From: Ignavibacteriota bacterium
GTDB taxonomy: Bacteria > Bacteroidota > Ignavibacteria > SZUA-365
Direction of reading: 5' to 3'
DNA: 64,000 bases
NCBI GenBank assembly: GCA_016218045.1
Contig: JACRFB010000040.1
Coordinates: 124,001 to 188,000 of the forward strand
Part shown: positions 16,999 to 25,839 of the stretch, piece after piece
How positions within the stretch are numbered: position 1 is the stretch's first letter
How the letters are laid out: each line of letters opens with the position of its first letter
Notes under the pieces: generated by a model
Told to the model about the DNA's origin: nothing
Databases searched by the model: none
The model's input: only the letters and a program-made list of their open reading frames with translations
Translations under genes and position numbers: made by a program

Positions 16999-18645
16999 TC
17001 AGCGCGCAATGATCAGCGGTATCGCGACGATGGCGTTGCCAGTGACCGCCCGCAGGAAGTATACTCCCGCCGAGATGGATGCCAGGTGTGCCGTCGTGCT
17101 GAACCGGCCGGCACCGTGCCAAGCGTCGTGAATCACCGTCACTTCGCGACCAAGCTGATCCACCAGACTGATACAAATGCGCCCCTCTGAAGGGAGGATG
17201 CCGGTGATCGCCGCGGCGTGGCGGATGGGTTGAGGTTGACACACAAGTTCTAGGGCGAGACCACGCGATTCCACCACTTCACTGAAGGTGGTCCCTCCAC
17301 GTTTCTCGGCCATCGTATCAAGCGCGAGTTTCCATCCTGGATTGACGTCGCAGCAGGCGTACGCACCGCGATACGTCGCATCGTAGGGCAGCCCGTTGAA
17401 ATCCCGGTCACCGTCTGTCGCATCGGGGAACAGCGAGTCCGGCAGCGCATCGCCGCGCAGACGGGTGCAGAACGGGACGAGGTCGAGGCGTGCGATGTCG
17501 CTGGAAACGCCAACGAGAAAGAGCCCCGCCCGCCTGTACGCATCTAGCACGTTGGCGAGCGTGTCGGGAAAATTCGGCTCGATGCCATGCGCCGTGAACA
17601 CGGCGTTTGCGATGCAGGTCCGCGTGTAGGCAGGGTCGGGATTGTACAGGCGTATCCCGCCCGTTGTGCTCGCGCTCAGGATGGTGTTGTGGAAGATGTG
17701 TATCGTGCGCGGCCGGAATCCGTTCTGCGCCGTCACGCTCACGGTGGGAAATCCCGCGGGATCCTGGTGATTGACGAACACGTTCGCGTACAAATTCGTA
17801 TTGCCCGTGACCTGCAAGAGCGCCTCCACGGGATTGTCGTAGAAGAAATTGCCGTACACCTCGTACGTGTCGCGCGCCCCGGGGCCGTCGGGCGGGAAGG
17901 CGCCGAGCAGCACGTTCGGCCTCGCATTCGCGCCGGTGGACGCGTTCTGCTGCTTGCAGAACACATTGTGCCGCACGATGGTCTTCCCGTCCACCGCCGT
18001 GCCGGGAAAGACGTCGCGCACACCGGCCGCCTGATGTTTGATCTGCATGCAGTAGCCGACGGGATTCAGGATGAGGTTGTATTCGATGAGCCCGTTCACG
18101 AACGGCTTGTCGCCGTCGGAGTTACCGAGGTACAGTCCCGTGCCCGCGCCGATGATGCGGTTGCGTCGGATGACCCAGTCCCACGCATGGCATTTCGTGC
18201 TGATGCCCACGAGCTGCTGATCACCGCCGTAGCCCACGATGTTGAGGTACTCGAGCGTGATGTGATGCGCCCAGTTCCCGGCAGTGCCCTCGCCCTTCAC
18301 CGCGTCCACCTCCACGCCGTTGCCGTTCAACTCGAGATTGCGGATCACGAGGTACGAGCACTGCGTGATGCTGACCGTGTTGCAACAGGCGCGCGCGAGG
18401 AACACGGTGGTGTACCTCACGGGACTGCCCGTGATCACGATCGGCGCGTCGGCGGTGCCGTTGAGTCCGCTCAGCGCGAGATCCTGCGTGTACGTTCCCG
18501 CCGCGAGCGACAGCGTGTCTCCGGCGCGCAAGGTGCTCAGGAAGGACCGGTAGTTGGACGGATCTGCCTGAATGAGCCGCGCCTCGGCGTGTGCGCCGAT
18601 GAGCAGGAGCAGCAGGAGGGCGGGATGGATGTGGCGCGGCGACAT
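16999..18645 (-). CDS. Secreted right-handed beta-helix protein with T9SS sorting domain
   Basis: 548 residues from the ATG at 18645, which has GAGGA upstream and is followed by a clear signal peptide (HPALLLLLLIGAHAEA). The body reads like a parallel beta-helix of the pectate-lyase/NosD type: FLSTLRAGDTLSLAAGTYT, APIVITGSP, YLVIRNLELNGNG, HHITLEYLNIVGYGG, WVIRRNRIIGAG, LIEYNLILN, TIVRHNVFC, YEVYGNFFYDNP, IHIFHNTIL. These are successive turns with regularly spaced Asn and Ile/Val. The C-terminal 85 residues (LELVCQPQPIRHAAAI ... LVDQLGREVTVI ... SAGVYFLRAV) form a T9SS sorting domain. Such proteins often bind or cleave polysaccharide, but no catalytic residues were identified. An N-terminal extension upstream of 18645 is open but arginine-rich and unlikely. 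Confidence 0.82.
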   Translation of the reverse strand: MSPRHIHPALLLLLLIGAHAEARLIQADPSNYRSFLSTLRAGDTLSLAAGTYTQDLALSGLNGTADAPIVITGSPVRYTTVFLARACCNTVSITQCSYLVIRNLELNGNGVEVDAVKGEGTAGNWAHHITLEYLNIVGYGGDQQLVGISTKCHAWDWVIRRNRIIGAGTGLYLGNSDGDKPFVNGLIEYNLILNPVGYCMQIKHQAAGVRDVFPGTAVDGKTIVRHNVFCKQQNASTGANARPNVLLGAFPPDGPGARDTYEVYGNFFYDNPVEALLQVTGNTNLYANVFVNHQDPAGFPTVSVTAQNGFRPRTIHIFHNTILSASTTGGIRLYNPDPAYTRTCIANAVFTAHGIEPNFPDTLANVLDAYRRAGLFLVGVSSDIARLDLVPFCTRLRGDALPDSLFPDATDGDRDFNGLPYDATYRGAYACCDVNPGWKLALDTMAEKRGGTTFSEVVESRGLALELVCQPQPIRHAAAITGILPSEGRICISLVDQLGREVTVIHDAWHGAGRFSTTAHLASISAGVYFLRAVTGNAIVAIPLIIAR

Positions 18646-18800
18646 GCGAGTTCCTCGTGCGGGAGATGGCGGATGGCGGAAGATACCACCGCGCGCAATC
18701 CGCTGCACGTGATGCCCATCACGCGCGGCCGTGATGGAACAGCGCCTGTCATCCCCGAGATGTTCACACCGCTGAGCGACGCGGGCACACGGCCGTGGAC

Positions 18801-21479
18801 TCAATGCACAACATGGAATGACACGTGTGCACCTGTCGCGAGACGCGCGAAATATCGGCCGGAACGAAGATCTCCGATACCCAGGACAGCCGAACCGCGT
18901 CCGGCGGACGAAATCACGGACACGCGGCGCAGTTCCTGGCCGTGTATATCGTAGATTCGAACATCCGCCGCATCGGCAGGCATTCCCGACCATGCGAGTG
19001 TCAGCACATCGCGCACAGGCGAGGGATACGCGTCGAGCCGCGTGTTTCCTTCGGTCTCAGCGATAGAGAGACGCAGCACCGTTGAAACGAGGGTGGTCCC
19101 GTCAACATCGCGTTGCAGGATGCGGTACGAAACGGCGATGGGAATAACAACGCGATCCACGAAATGATCCACGAATTCGTATTCGGCGCCACCGCCCTGC
19201 GGCGCGCGCGCAGACACAAAGCCGACGGAGGTCCACGGGTTTCCTTCATCATCACCGATACGGCGCTCGATCTCGAAGCCCGCATTGTTCGTCTCGGATG
19301 CGGTACGGAAGCGCAGCTCCACGCGGCCCTCGCGCAATTCGCCCGTGAACGCGACAAATTCGACAGGCAGCGAACCCGTCGAGAGGAACGTGGCGATAAA
19401 CGCGTCCGCGTTGCCCGCATTGGCGGCCTGACTCGCGCCTGGCACGTACAGATCCGTGCTGTATGTATATCCGGGCACAACGATGGTATTTCCCGTGGTA
19501 ATCGCGGGTGAGCCGGCGTACTCGTCCGCCGATCCACCGTAATAGGTGCCCCACTGCCGGGTGCCGCTCGCGTTGTATTTCACGAGTGCGGCATCGGTGG
19601 CGCCTGCATTGGACGCCTGCTGTGGATTGAGCACGGGGAAGCCGGTACTGGTGGTTCCCGCCGTGATGACGACGTTCCCATTCGCATCGAATACCACGCC
19701 TGTACCGTAGTCTTCATCGTTGCTGCCGGGTCCGCCGCAGTAGGTTGCCCACATCCGCGTACCCGTCGGCGACATGTACACAACGGTTGCATCCGACGAT
19801 CCCGCAAGTGTGTTCTGTTGTGCATTGGCAACAGGGAAATTCGCGCTGCGTGTCATACCGACCAGCGCGATGTTGCCGCTGCCGTCGACGGCCACGCGAT
19901 TACATTCGTCAAAATCGCTGCCGCCGTAAAACGAGGCCCACTCGCGTCCGCCGTTCGAATTGAACTTGACAACAAACCCATCTCCATTCCCTCCGCCGAA
20001 AGATCCCTGGAATCCGCCAGCCACCGGGAAGGAACTGCTCTTGGTCTGTCCCGCCACGATCACGTTTGCGCTGCCGTCGAGCGTCAAACCCCATCCATAA
20101 TCATCACTCGTGCCGCCATAGTACGTGCTCCACTGGAGGACGCCGGAGGCACTGAATCTGCTCACAAACACATCGGCGGAACCGCTTGCCTGCGCGGGTT
20201 GAAACGCGTTCAGCGTCGGGAAATCTGCGCTGTATGTTCTCCCGCCCGTGTACACATTGCCGCTTCCGTCCATGCCCACACCGAAGCCCTCCTCACCGCC
20301 GCTGCCGCCGAGAAAGGTGGCCCAGAGCCGCACTCCGGCATCGTTGAACTTCACCACATACGCGTCTCCCGTCCCGCCCATGCTCGACTGCTGCGCGTTC
20401 TGCGTCGGGAAGTTTGCGCTGTATGTGCGTCCCGCTAGAGCAACATTGCCGCTGCCGTCAACGGCGATCGCGTATCCGTTTTCGATCCCCGTGCCGCCGT
20501 AGTAGGTGGACCATATCATCGTGCCGCCCGATGTGAACTTCGTCACCGTCGCATCATAGCTGCCGCCGTTCACCGTCTGCTGCGCATTGTTCACCGGGAA
20601 GTCGGCGCCGTTTGATGCGCCCGCAAGCAGAATGTTCCCTTGCGCATCCACCGCCACGGCGGCACCGCGCTCCGATCCCGCGCCACCGAAGTACGTCGCC
20701 CAGGGATCGATGACCAGCGTGGCGGCCGCGTCGTACGACGCGACACGAAAGCCCAAGGCATCCCCTTCGAGACGAAAGGCGGAGGCAACCGGCACTCTGC
20801 CGCCGTCGGCGGCAAGGAGCCAACTGACAGGCGCGTCCTCGTGTATGCCTCCTAATGGCGAGAGGACCTCGAGACCACCCGCCGCGGTAAGGGCGACAGC
20901 GTCCGCCCCTTCGTAGCGAAGGCGGATGTCGGAGGGATTCGCGCCGGGGGACACGACGAATTCGTATTTTAATCGGCCGTCCCGTTCCATAAACACCGCA
21001 TCGATGCCGCGCCAGAGATTTTCATACCGGATGGTCCGATATTGTTTCACCCCGAGCACGCCCGCGGGGCAATGCGCAGCGTAGTAGTTGCGCAGGCCGG
21101 GAGCGGGGTCCTCGGCGCGCACGTGCGGCGAGGGATTCGCCGCGTCGAAGCGGAGGTCCATCCTGTACGTGCGCAGTTCCTCGTCCGTCTCACCATGCGG
21201 CATGCCCGCTTGCGCTGGATGCGCAGCGACGCTTGCCCGCGTGAAGACGATGCTCACGCGGTCGCGCTGAAAATAGAGGCGCGCGCCTCCCGCGTCGGCG
21301 GTGTAGAGCAGGTCCGGACGCACGCGCCCCTTGCTGTCGACGAGCTGACCGTCGTTCTTGATGAAGGTGATATTCTGGGACGCGGTTTTTCCCGGTTCCT
21401 GAGCCGCGTCCGCGGCTTGCAATCCGGAGATGGTCAATATGACAACGAACACGCGTGAGAGGGCCGGAAGTGTGCGCAT
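18801..21479 (-). CDS. SBBP-repeat beta-propeller protein with T9SS sorting domain
   Basis: 892 residues; ATG preceded by AAGGA. Signal peptide to about residue 26 (LQAADAA). Residues about 35-255 match the N-terminal domain usually found with SBBP repeats (FIKNDGQLVDSKGRVRPDLL, RIRYEGADAV-like segment). From about residue 262 come seven repeats of about 55-60 residues with (S/A)TYYGG..G ... VDGSGNV.LAG.T.S.NFP, one full seven-bladed propeller. Then a fibronectin-like segment (LPVEFVAFTGELREGRVELR ... NNAGFEIERR), which in Bacteroidota typically precedes the sorting domain. The final about 90 residues (LDAYPSPVRDVLTLAW ... VRIYDIHGQELRRVSV ... RSGRYFARLAT) are the T9SS signal. Function unknown; extracellular or surface location inferred. 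Confidence 0.88.
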   Translation of the reverse strand: MRTLPALSRVFVVILTISGLQAADAAQEPGKTASQNITFIKNDGQLVDSKGRVRPDLLYTADAGGARLYFQRDRVSIVFTRASVAAHPAQAGMPHGETDEELRTYRMDLRFDAANPSPHVRAEDPAPGLRNYYAAHCPAGVLGVKQYRTIRYENLWRGIDAVFMERDGRLKYEFVVSPGANPSDIRLRYEGADAVALTAAGGLEVLSPLGGIHEDAPVSWLLAADGGRVPVASAFRLEGDALGFRVASYDAAATLVIDPWATYFGGAGSERGAAVAVDAQGNILLAGASNGADFPVNNAQQTVNGGSYDATVTKFTSGGTMIWSTYYGGTGIENGYAIAVDGSGNVALAGRTYSANFPTQNAQQSSMGGTGDAYVVKFNDAGVRLWATFLGGSGGEEGFGVGMDGSGNVYTGGRTYSADFPTLNAFQPAQASGSADVFVSRFSASGVLQWSTYYGGTSDDYGWGLTLDGSANVIVAGQTKSSSFPVAGGFQGSFGGGNGDGFVVKFNSNGGREWASFYGGSDFDECNRVAVDGSGNIALVGMTRSANFPVANAQQNTLAGSSDATVVYMSPTGTRMWATYCGGPGSNDEDYGTGVVFDANGNVVITAGTTSTGFPVLNPQQASNAGATDAALVKYNASGTRQWGTYYGGSADEYAGSPAITTGNTIVVPGYTYSTDLYVPGASQAANAGNADAFIATFLSTGSLPVEFVAFTGELREGRVELRFRTASETNNAGFEIERRIGDDEGNPWTSVGFVSARAPQGGGAEYEFVDHFVDRVVIPIAVSYRILQRDVDGTTLVSTVLRLSIAETEGNTRLDAYPSPVRDVLTLAWSGMPADAADVRIYDIHGQELRRVSVISSAGRGSAVLGIGDLRSGRYFARLATGAHVSFHVVH

Positions 21480-21671
21480 GACGGTAGTCCTTCTGTGATG
21501 CGAAATGAATAATGATCATCACAGCCGTCCATGCGGCCTTTGAACGCGCGCTCCGCCGTGCGCCACAGCGGTACGAGGAAGGGAGTATGAAAGCGGTTGA
21601 TGACCTGCCGTCAAATTACGCGGGCGCACGGCGGGCGTCAACTGAACAAATGAGCAGTTTTTAGAGGCGCG

Positions 21672-22235
21672 CTAGCGCGACAACTCCTGCGAGAGGTCTC
21701 TGAGTCTGCGTAGTCTCACGAGACGGTTTTCGCTTTCACGGATTGCGGAGGCGATACCCTCGAGATCCAGGAATGCAGAGGCATCAAGAAACGTCAGAGA
21801 TGGAAAATCGACCTGATCCGACAACATGCCCGGCGGCTGCACACTGCCCGCCGCTTCCGTTGCAGAGGGAAGGGCCGTCGGACGCGGGGGCTCCACGGCA
21901 GCTTCCTGCTGATCGCCCGGCTTCGCGGCTCGCGGCAGCGGTTCGTGCATGTGATTCACGCAGCGCTGCAGAGCGAAGAGCACTTTTTTCGAGACGCGCA
22001 CGGCGTTTCCCGAAGCGAGATTACGCACGGTGGAAGGCATCACGCCCGATCGCGCAACGATGTCGGACATGCGCAGCGACGCGAGAAGTTCGCGCGCAAG
22101 TTTTTCCGCGAGCAGAAGGTTGTCGGACTTTTCAACCGGCATCCTCTCCTCTTGGACTTCCTCGACTTCCCCTTCTTCGGGAGGGTCGGGAGGACGCACG
22201 ACAAAGCGTCCCAGAGGAACAAAATTGGTGAACAT
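21672..22235 (-). CDS. HTH and coiled-coil protein, paralogue of its neighbour (B)
   Basis: 187 residues. Residues about 35-95 (EKSDNLLLAEKLARELL, then MSDIVARSGVMPSTVRNLAS and RVSKKVLFALQRCVN) align with the same part of the preceding gene product and look like a phage-repressor-type HTH: an IVARSGVxxSTV helix-turn-helix followed by a helix. A Pro/Ala-rich linker follows. The last about 35 residues (FLDLEGIASAIRESENRLVRL) form a predicted coiled coil, also shared with the neighbour. The N-terminus adds an acidic stretch (EEGEVEEVQEER). It starts 7 bases after the upstream gene and is surely cotranscribed. I do not recognise the family; a DNA-binding dimer or heterodimer is inferred. Confidence 0.7.
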   Translation of the reverse strand: MFTNFVPLGRFVVRPPDPPEEGEVEEVQEERMPVEKSDNLLLAEKLARELLASLRMSDIVARSGVMPSTVRNLASGNAVRVSKKVLFALQRCVNHMHEPLPRAAKPGDQQEAAVEPPRPTALPSATEAAGSVQPPGMLSDQVDFPSLTFLDASAFLDLEGIASAIRESENRLVRLRRLRDLSQELSR

Positions 22236-22242
22236 GGCGGCC

Positions 22243-22713
22243 TCACAATCCCTTTGCGAGTTCGAGCAGATCTTTTAACATCACGATCCGTTTCTCGAGC
22301 CGCTCAATTTCGGATTCGATCGCTTCGAGGCGCACGTATGGCATCGCGGACAGGTCCAGCCGGTCACCCGCCGTGGCACCCATGAATCCCGAGGAAGGCA
22401 GCACCGCACCGGCGGCGCGGGGTTTGCGTCCCGGCTTGCCCCGTTCGGGACGTGCGGGCGCGGTGCCCGCCTTTACCGCGTCGTAGTACGCCTTGACGGC
22501 ATTATACACTTTGTGTGAAACGCGCTTGGCCTCGCCTTTCGCGATGTGCTGGAGTGTGAGATAATTCAAACCCGATACTTTCGCCAGAGCATAGGCCGTT
22601 GTGTTTGAGAGAAGCTCGTCGATCATGCGCTCGGTGAGCAGGACCATATCGACCTTTTCAGATCCGGTCCCGGCGCCTGCCGGGGAAGAGGAGAGATTCT
22701 TTCTGCGTGACAT
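22243..22713 (-). CDS. HTH and coiled-coil protein, paralogue of its neighbour (A)
   Basis: 156 residues. Residues about 19-78 contain EKVDMVLLTERMIDELLSNT and ALAKVSGLNYLTLQHIAKGE followed by RVSHKVYNAVKAYYD, a repressor-like HTH. A basic Pro/Gly linker (RGKPGRKPRAAG) resembles an AT-hook core. The C-terminal 33 residues (VRLEAIESEIERLEKRIVML) make a strong coiled coil. It is the first gene of a two-gene operon with its paralogue. The divergent spacer upstream carries a near-perfect hairpin at 22829-22864 that might be its operator. Family not recognised. Confidence 0.7.
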   Translation of the reverse strand: MSRRKNLSSSPAGAGTGSEKVDMVLLTERMIDELLSNTTAYALAKVSGLNYLTLQHIAKGEAKRVSHKVYNAVKAYYDAVKAGTAPARPERGKPGRKPRAAGAVLPSSGFMGATAGDRLDLSAMPYVRLEAIESEIERLEKRIVMLKDLLELAKGL

Positions 22714-22828
22714 GTGGGAATGTCCTTTTTTGCGCGTGGTACCTGATCAGGTGTTGTCGTGATGGTTGCGGGCATGTTCCCTGAGATGCCGTGATGGTCG
22801 CGAGGAGAGGATCCGTCCGCCTGCAGCT

Positions 22829-22864
22829 CACCGGGGGAAAACACCACGGTGGTGTTTCCGGGTG
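22829..22864. promoter_or_regulatory. Interrupted palindrome, possible operator
   Basis: Core AAACACCAC-G-GTGGTGTTT (22839-22857) is a perfect 9+9 palindrome. It is extended by CACC/GGTG outer arms with a small internal loop. It lies 116-151 bases upstream of the first HTH gene. Strong symmetry suggests a dimeric DNA-binding protein site or an RNA hairpin. Confidence 0.5.
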
Positions 22865-23112
22865 ATGCGAGTTTTCGGACCGTTCAGCCCGGGGCGGAAA
22901 CGTCGCGTGTGCCTCCGTACCCGTCCCGTCCGGCACGGAGGGCACGATGTCAGTGTGGAGAGAAATCCATTGTTTCCCGTCTATGGTAGTGTGGAAGGCG
23001 GACAACACAATTCCTGTGACATGTGCAGCGCTGATGGTGCGCATGCCCTCCGAGGTGTGAGCCCTCGGGCAGCGTTCCAATTCACCGTTGAATCACATGG
23101 GTGGCAGCAACG

Positions 23113-23146
23113 GCAACACACCGCACCGAATGCGGTGCTGTGTTGC
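23113..23146. other. Hairpin GCAACACA..CCGCA / TGCGG..TGTGTTGC
   Basis: Arms of 8 and 5 bases separated by a 3-base bulge on one side, 5-base loop. About 240 bases upstream of mntH. Function unknown. Confidence 0.4.
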
Positions 23147-23386
23147 GAGTCTCACGGTGCCATCCGGAGTATGTGTCGATCGCGTTTGGTTGATCCTGGG
23201 CGGGAGGATCGTCCTTGGCGGGAGGCACCGTTGTACAGACCGTTGCTATTGCAAACTTGATACATTTCCATGCGGGAGTCAAGCTTTCGAGGAGAATTCC
23301 ACCGGGTAATTCCATAATTGCTGGCTCAAATTCCGTGGTCGGTGTATATTACATCTGCAGACATCCTCATTTAACGAAAGGCCGCC

Positions 23387-25276
23387 GTGTCGCGGACCCA
23401 GGTATCACTGTCCGAAGTACACCGCTCCGTGCACATCCCGAAAGGTGTGAGCATCTGGCGTCGCATGTTCGCGTTTCTCGGCCCGGCCTACCTGATCAGT
23501 GTCGGGTACATGGATCCGGGCAACTGGGCAACCGACATCGAGGGGGGAGCGCGTTTCGGTTACACGCTGTTGTGGGTGCTTCTGATGTCGAATGCCATGG
23601 CAGTGCTGCTGCAGACGCTCTCCGCGCGGCTCGGCATTGTGGCGGGGCGTGATCTGGCGCAGGCATGCCGCGACAATTATCCGCGCCCCGTCACCTTCGC
23701 GCTCTGGGTCTTTACCGAGATCGCCATCGCCGCCACCGATCTCGCCGAAGTGCTGGGCACGGCCATCGGCCTCAACCTGCTGTTCGGTATCCCCATGATT
23801 TGGGGCGTGCTCATCACGGGCGTCGACACGATGCTCTTTCTCGCGATACAGAACATGGGGATGCGCAAATTCGAGGCGTTTATCCTTTCGTTGGTGACGG
23901 TCATCGGACTCTGTTTCATCTTCGAACTTTTTCTTTCGAAGCCCGATCTCGCGGGCATCGCGGGCGGATTTGTTCCGCGCCTGCCGGACGGCGCGCTCTA
24001 TGTGGCGATCGGCATCATCGGCGCCACGGTCATGCCGCACAATCTGTACCTTCACTCGGCGCTGGTTCAGACACGCAGCTTCGACGCGTCCGACGAAGGC
24101 AAACGACAGGCCTGCCGCTTCAATCTCATCGATTCCTCCGTCGCGCTCAACGCCGCCTTCTTTGTGAACGGCGCCATTCTTGTGCTGGCTGCGGCCGCGT
24201 TCCACCGGAACGGCATGGCCGTGACGGAACTGCAGCAGGCGCATCATCTGCTCTCGCCGCTGCTCGGCACCACGCTCGCAGGAACGGCCTTTGCGCTCGC
24301 GCTGCTCGCGGCCGGACAGTCGTCGACCATCACGGGAACTCTCGCGGGACAGATTGTGATGGAAGGATATCTGCATTTCAAGATACGTCCCTTCCTGCGG
24401 CGTCTCTTCACGCGGCTTCTCGCCATCGTGCCCGCCGTCATCGTCATCAGTTCCTCCGGCGAAGGCGGCACGTACCGGCTGCTCATTCTCAGCCAGGTGA
24501 TACTCAGTCTGCAGCTTCCGTTTGCCGTGATCCCGCTCATTCATTTCACGAGCAGCGGTCGCATCATGGGCGCGTTCGCGAACAAGCTCTGGGTGCGCCT
24601 GCTCGCCTGGCTCGTCGCCGCAATCGTGGTGTCGCTCAACATCAAGCTCGTGGCAGCCACGGTGTCGGAGTGGATATCCGGATCCGGTTCTCCGATTTTG
24701 CTCGGCTCCATTCTCGCGCCCGTGCTCGGACTTGTCGCCGCCCTGCTCCTGTACGTCACCCTGCAGCCGATGCTGCCGGGCGCCGTCACCGACCGCCTCC
24801 CCGGCTGGAAATCGCTGCGCCACCTCCTGCTCGCCGACGATGAAACGCTGCGTTTCGAGGTGCCGAAATACCGGCGCATCGGCGTGGCCGTCGACATGAG
24901 CGACGACGACCAGAAGGTGCTCGGGCACGCCTTCTCGCTCGCGCGCCATCACGACGCGCGCCTCGTGCTCTTCCACGTGGTCGAAGGCGCGGGCGGCACG
25001 GTGTTCGGACACGAGGCCTTCGACACCGAGGCGCGCGAGGACGCGGCCTACCTCGCCACACTCGCCGGAGCGCTCGCGGGCCGCGGCGTCGACGCCGACA
25101 CCGCTCTCGGCTTCGGCAATGTGCCCAAGGAAATCGTACGCCTCGCACGCCTGCACGAGATCGACGTTCTTGTCATGGGCGGACACGGACACCGCGCGGC
25201 GGCGGACTTCCTCCTCGGCAGCACCATCGAGCCCGTCAGGCACGAACTCGAAATCCCCGTTGTAATCGTGCGCTGA
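23387..25276 (+). CDS. mntH: NRAMP divalent metal transporter fused to a UspA domain
   Basis: 629 residues from a GTG start with AAAGG upstream. Residues 1 to about 460 are an NRAMP (MntH) transporter: the DPGN motif of TM1 at 43-46 and the MPHNLYLHS motif of TM6 at 216-224, both metal-binding signatures, plus eleven or so hydrophobic segments. NRAMPs import Mn2+/Fe2+ with protons. From about residue 490 a cytoplasmic universal stress protein domain follows: YRRIGVAVDMSDDDQKVLGH ... DARLVLFHVVEG ... VLVMGGHGHRAAADFLLGST. It retains the G-x2-G-x9-G(S/T) ATP-binding signature. Fusion implies nucleotide- or stress-dependent control of transport (inference). No frame break at the junction. Confidence 0.93.
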   Translation: MSRTQVSLSEVHRSVHIPKGVSIWRRMFAFLGPAYLISVGYMDPGNWATDIEGGARFGYTLLWVLLMSNAMAVLLQTLSARLGIVAGRDLAQACRDNYPRPVTFALWVFTEIAIAATDLAEVLGTAIGLNLLFGIPMIWGVLITGVDTMLFLAIQNMGMRKFEAFILSLVTVIGLCFIFELFLSKPDLAGIAGGFVPRLPDGALYVAIGIIGATVMPHNLYLHSALVQTRSFDASDEGKRQACRFNLIDSSVALNAAFFVNGAILVLAAAAFHRNGMAVTELQQAHHLLSPLLGTTLAGTAFALALLAAGQSSTITGTLAGQIVMEGYLHFKIRPFLRRLFTRLLAIVPAVIVISSSGEGGTYRLLILSQVILSLQLPFAVIPLIHFTSSGRIMGAFANKLWVRLLAWLVAAIVVSLNIKLVAATVSEWISGSGSPILLGSILAPVLGLVAALLLYVTLQPMLPGAVTDRLPGWKSLRHLLLADDETLRFEVPKYRRIGVAVDMSDDDQKVLGHAFSLARHHDARLVLFHVVEGAGGTVFGHEAFDTEAREDAAYLATLAGALAGRGVDADTALGFGNVPKEIVRLARLHEIDVLVMGGHGHRAAADFLLGSTIEPVRHELEIPVVIVR

Positions 25277-25471
25277 ACAGCACCGGCACGCGCCGATCAG
25301 ATCCCGGGGTGTTTCGAACCCGCGGGACGCTAGTTGCATTTCGGATACGAGGCGTGGTATTTTCGTCCGTCGCCACTTCTCAACACGAAATCACACGCCG
25401 TCCCCGTTCGCGCCGTTTGCGTCGCGTACGTCGCCGGCATCTCTCTCACCGTTCAGCGAAAGGATGTTTCG

Positions 25472-25765
25472 ATGATACTCGTGCGCGATGTGTTCCAACT
25501 CCATTTCGGCAAGGCGAAAGACGCGATTGCCGCGATACGCAAAGGTGCGTCGCTCTTTGAAGGTGCCTCGAGCACGTTCCGTGTTTTGTCCGATCTCACC
25601 GGACCGTACTACACCCTGGTCCTCGAAACCACCTTCACCAATCTCGCGGAATACGAGGCGATGATGCAGGAGGAAACGGGCCGGGCCGAATGGCAGCAGT
25701 GGTACGCCGGGTTTGTCCCCTACCTCGCAGGAGGGCACCGCGAGATATTCACGGTGGTCATGTGA
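25472..25765 (+). CDS. Small NIPSNAP / dimeric alpha-beta barrel protein
   Basis: 97 residues; ATG with AAAGGA 8 bases upstream, preferred over the in-frame upstream codons. The pattern MILVRDVFQLHFGKAKDAIA ... FRVLSDLTGPYYTLVLETTF ... EYEAMMQEE ... WYAGFVPYLAGGHREIFTVV is that of NIPSNAP/ferredoxin-like dimeric alpha-beta barrel proteins. No specific function can be assigned. It lies alone between mntH and a convergent T9SS gene. Confidence 0.7.
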   Translation: MILVRDVFQLHFGKAKDAIAAIRKGASLFEGASSTFRVLSDLTGPYYTLVLETTFTNLAEYEAMMQEETGRAEWQQWYAGFVPYLAGGHREIFTVVM

Positions 25766-25777
25766 CACCCTGCGATT

Positions 25778-25817
25778 AAAAAAAGAGAATCCCGGACCGA
25801 ATCGATCCGGGATTCTC
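25778..25817 (-). terminator. Strong rho-independent terminator for the minus-strand gene
   Basis: Perfect 12-base stem GAGAATCCCGGA / TCCGGGATTCTC with a 9-base loop. On the minus strand it is followed by a run of T residues. It lies 22 bases past the stop of the gene ending at 25840. It also separates the convergent NIPSNAP-like gene. Confidence 0.9.
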
Positions 25818-25839
25818 CGTTATTCGGAGGACGCCGCGT

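Larger units (their letters stand above)
22714..23386. other. 673-base divergent spacer between HTH pair and mntH
   Basis: No convincing gene on either strand; the short frames here are Pro/Arg/Thr-rich and lack good starts. It contains two marked hairpins (22829-22864 and 23113-23146) and must hold the promoters of both flanking transcripts. I looked for a manganese (yybP-ykoY) riboswitch and did not find a recognisable core. Confidence 0.6.

Noticed and set aside
22658-23080. 140-residue minus-strand frame in the divergent spacer
   Set aside because: Pro/Thr/Arg-rich, no clear ribosome-binding site, overlaps the HTH gene start.
23160-23386. Manganese riboswitch upstream of mntH
   Set aside because: No recognisable yybP-ykoY core sequence or paired stems with the expected loops.
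23405-25339. 644-residue minus-strand frame opposite mntH
   Set aside because: Antisense shadow with His/Arg/Glu-rich content and no recognisable motif.
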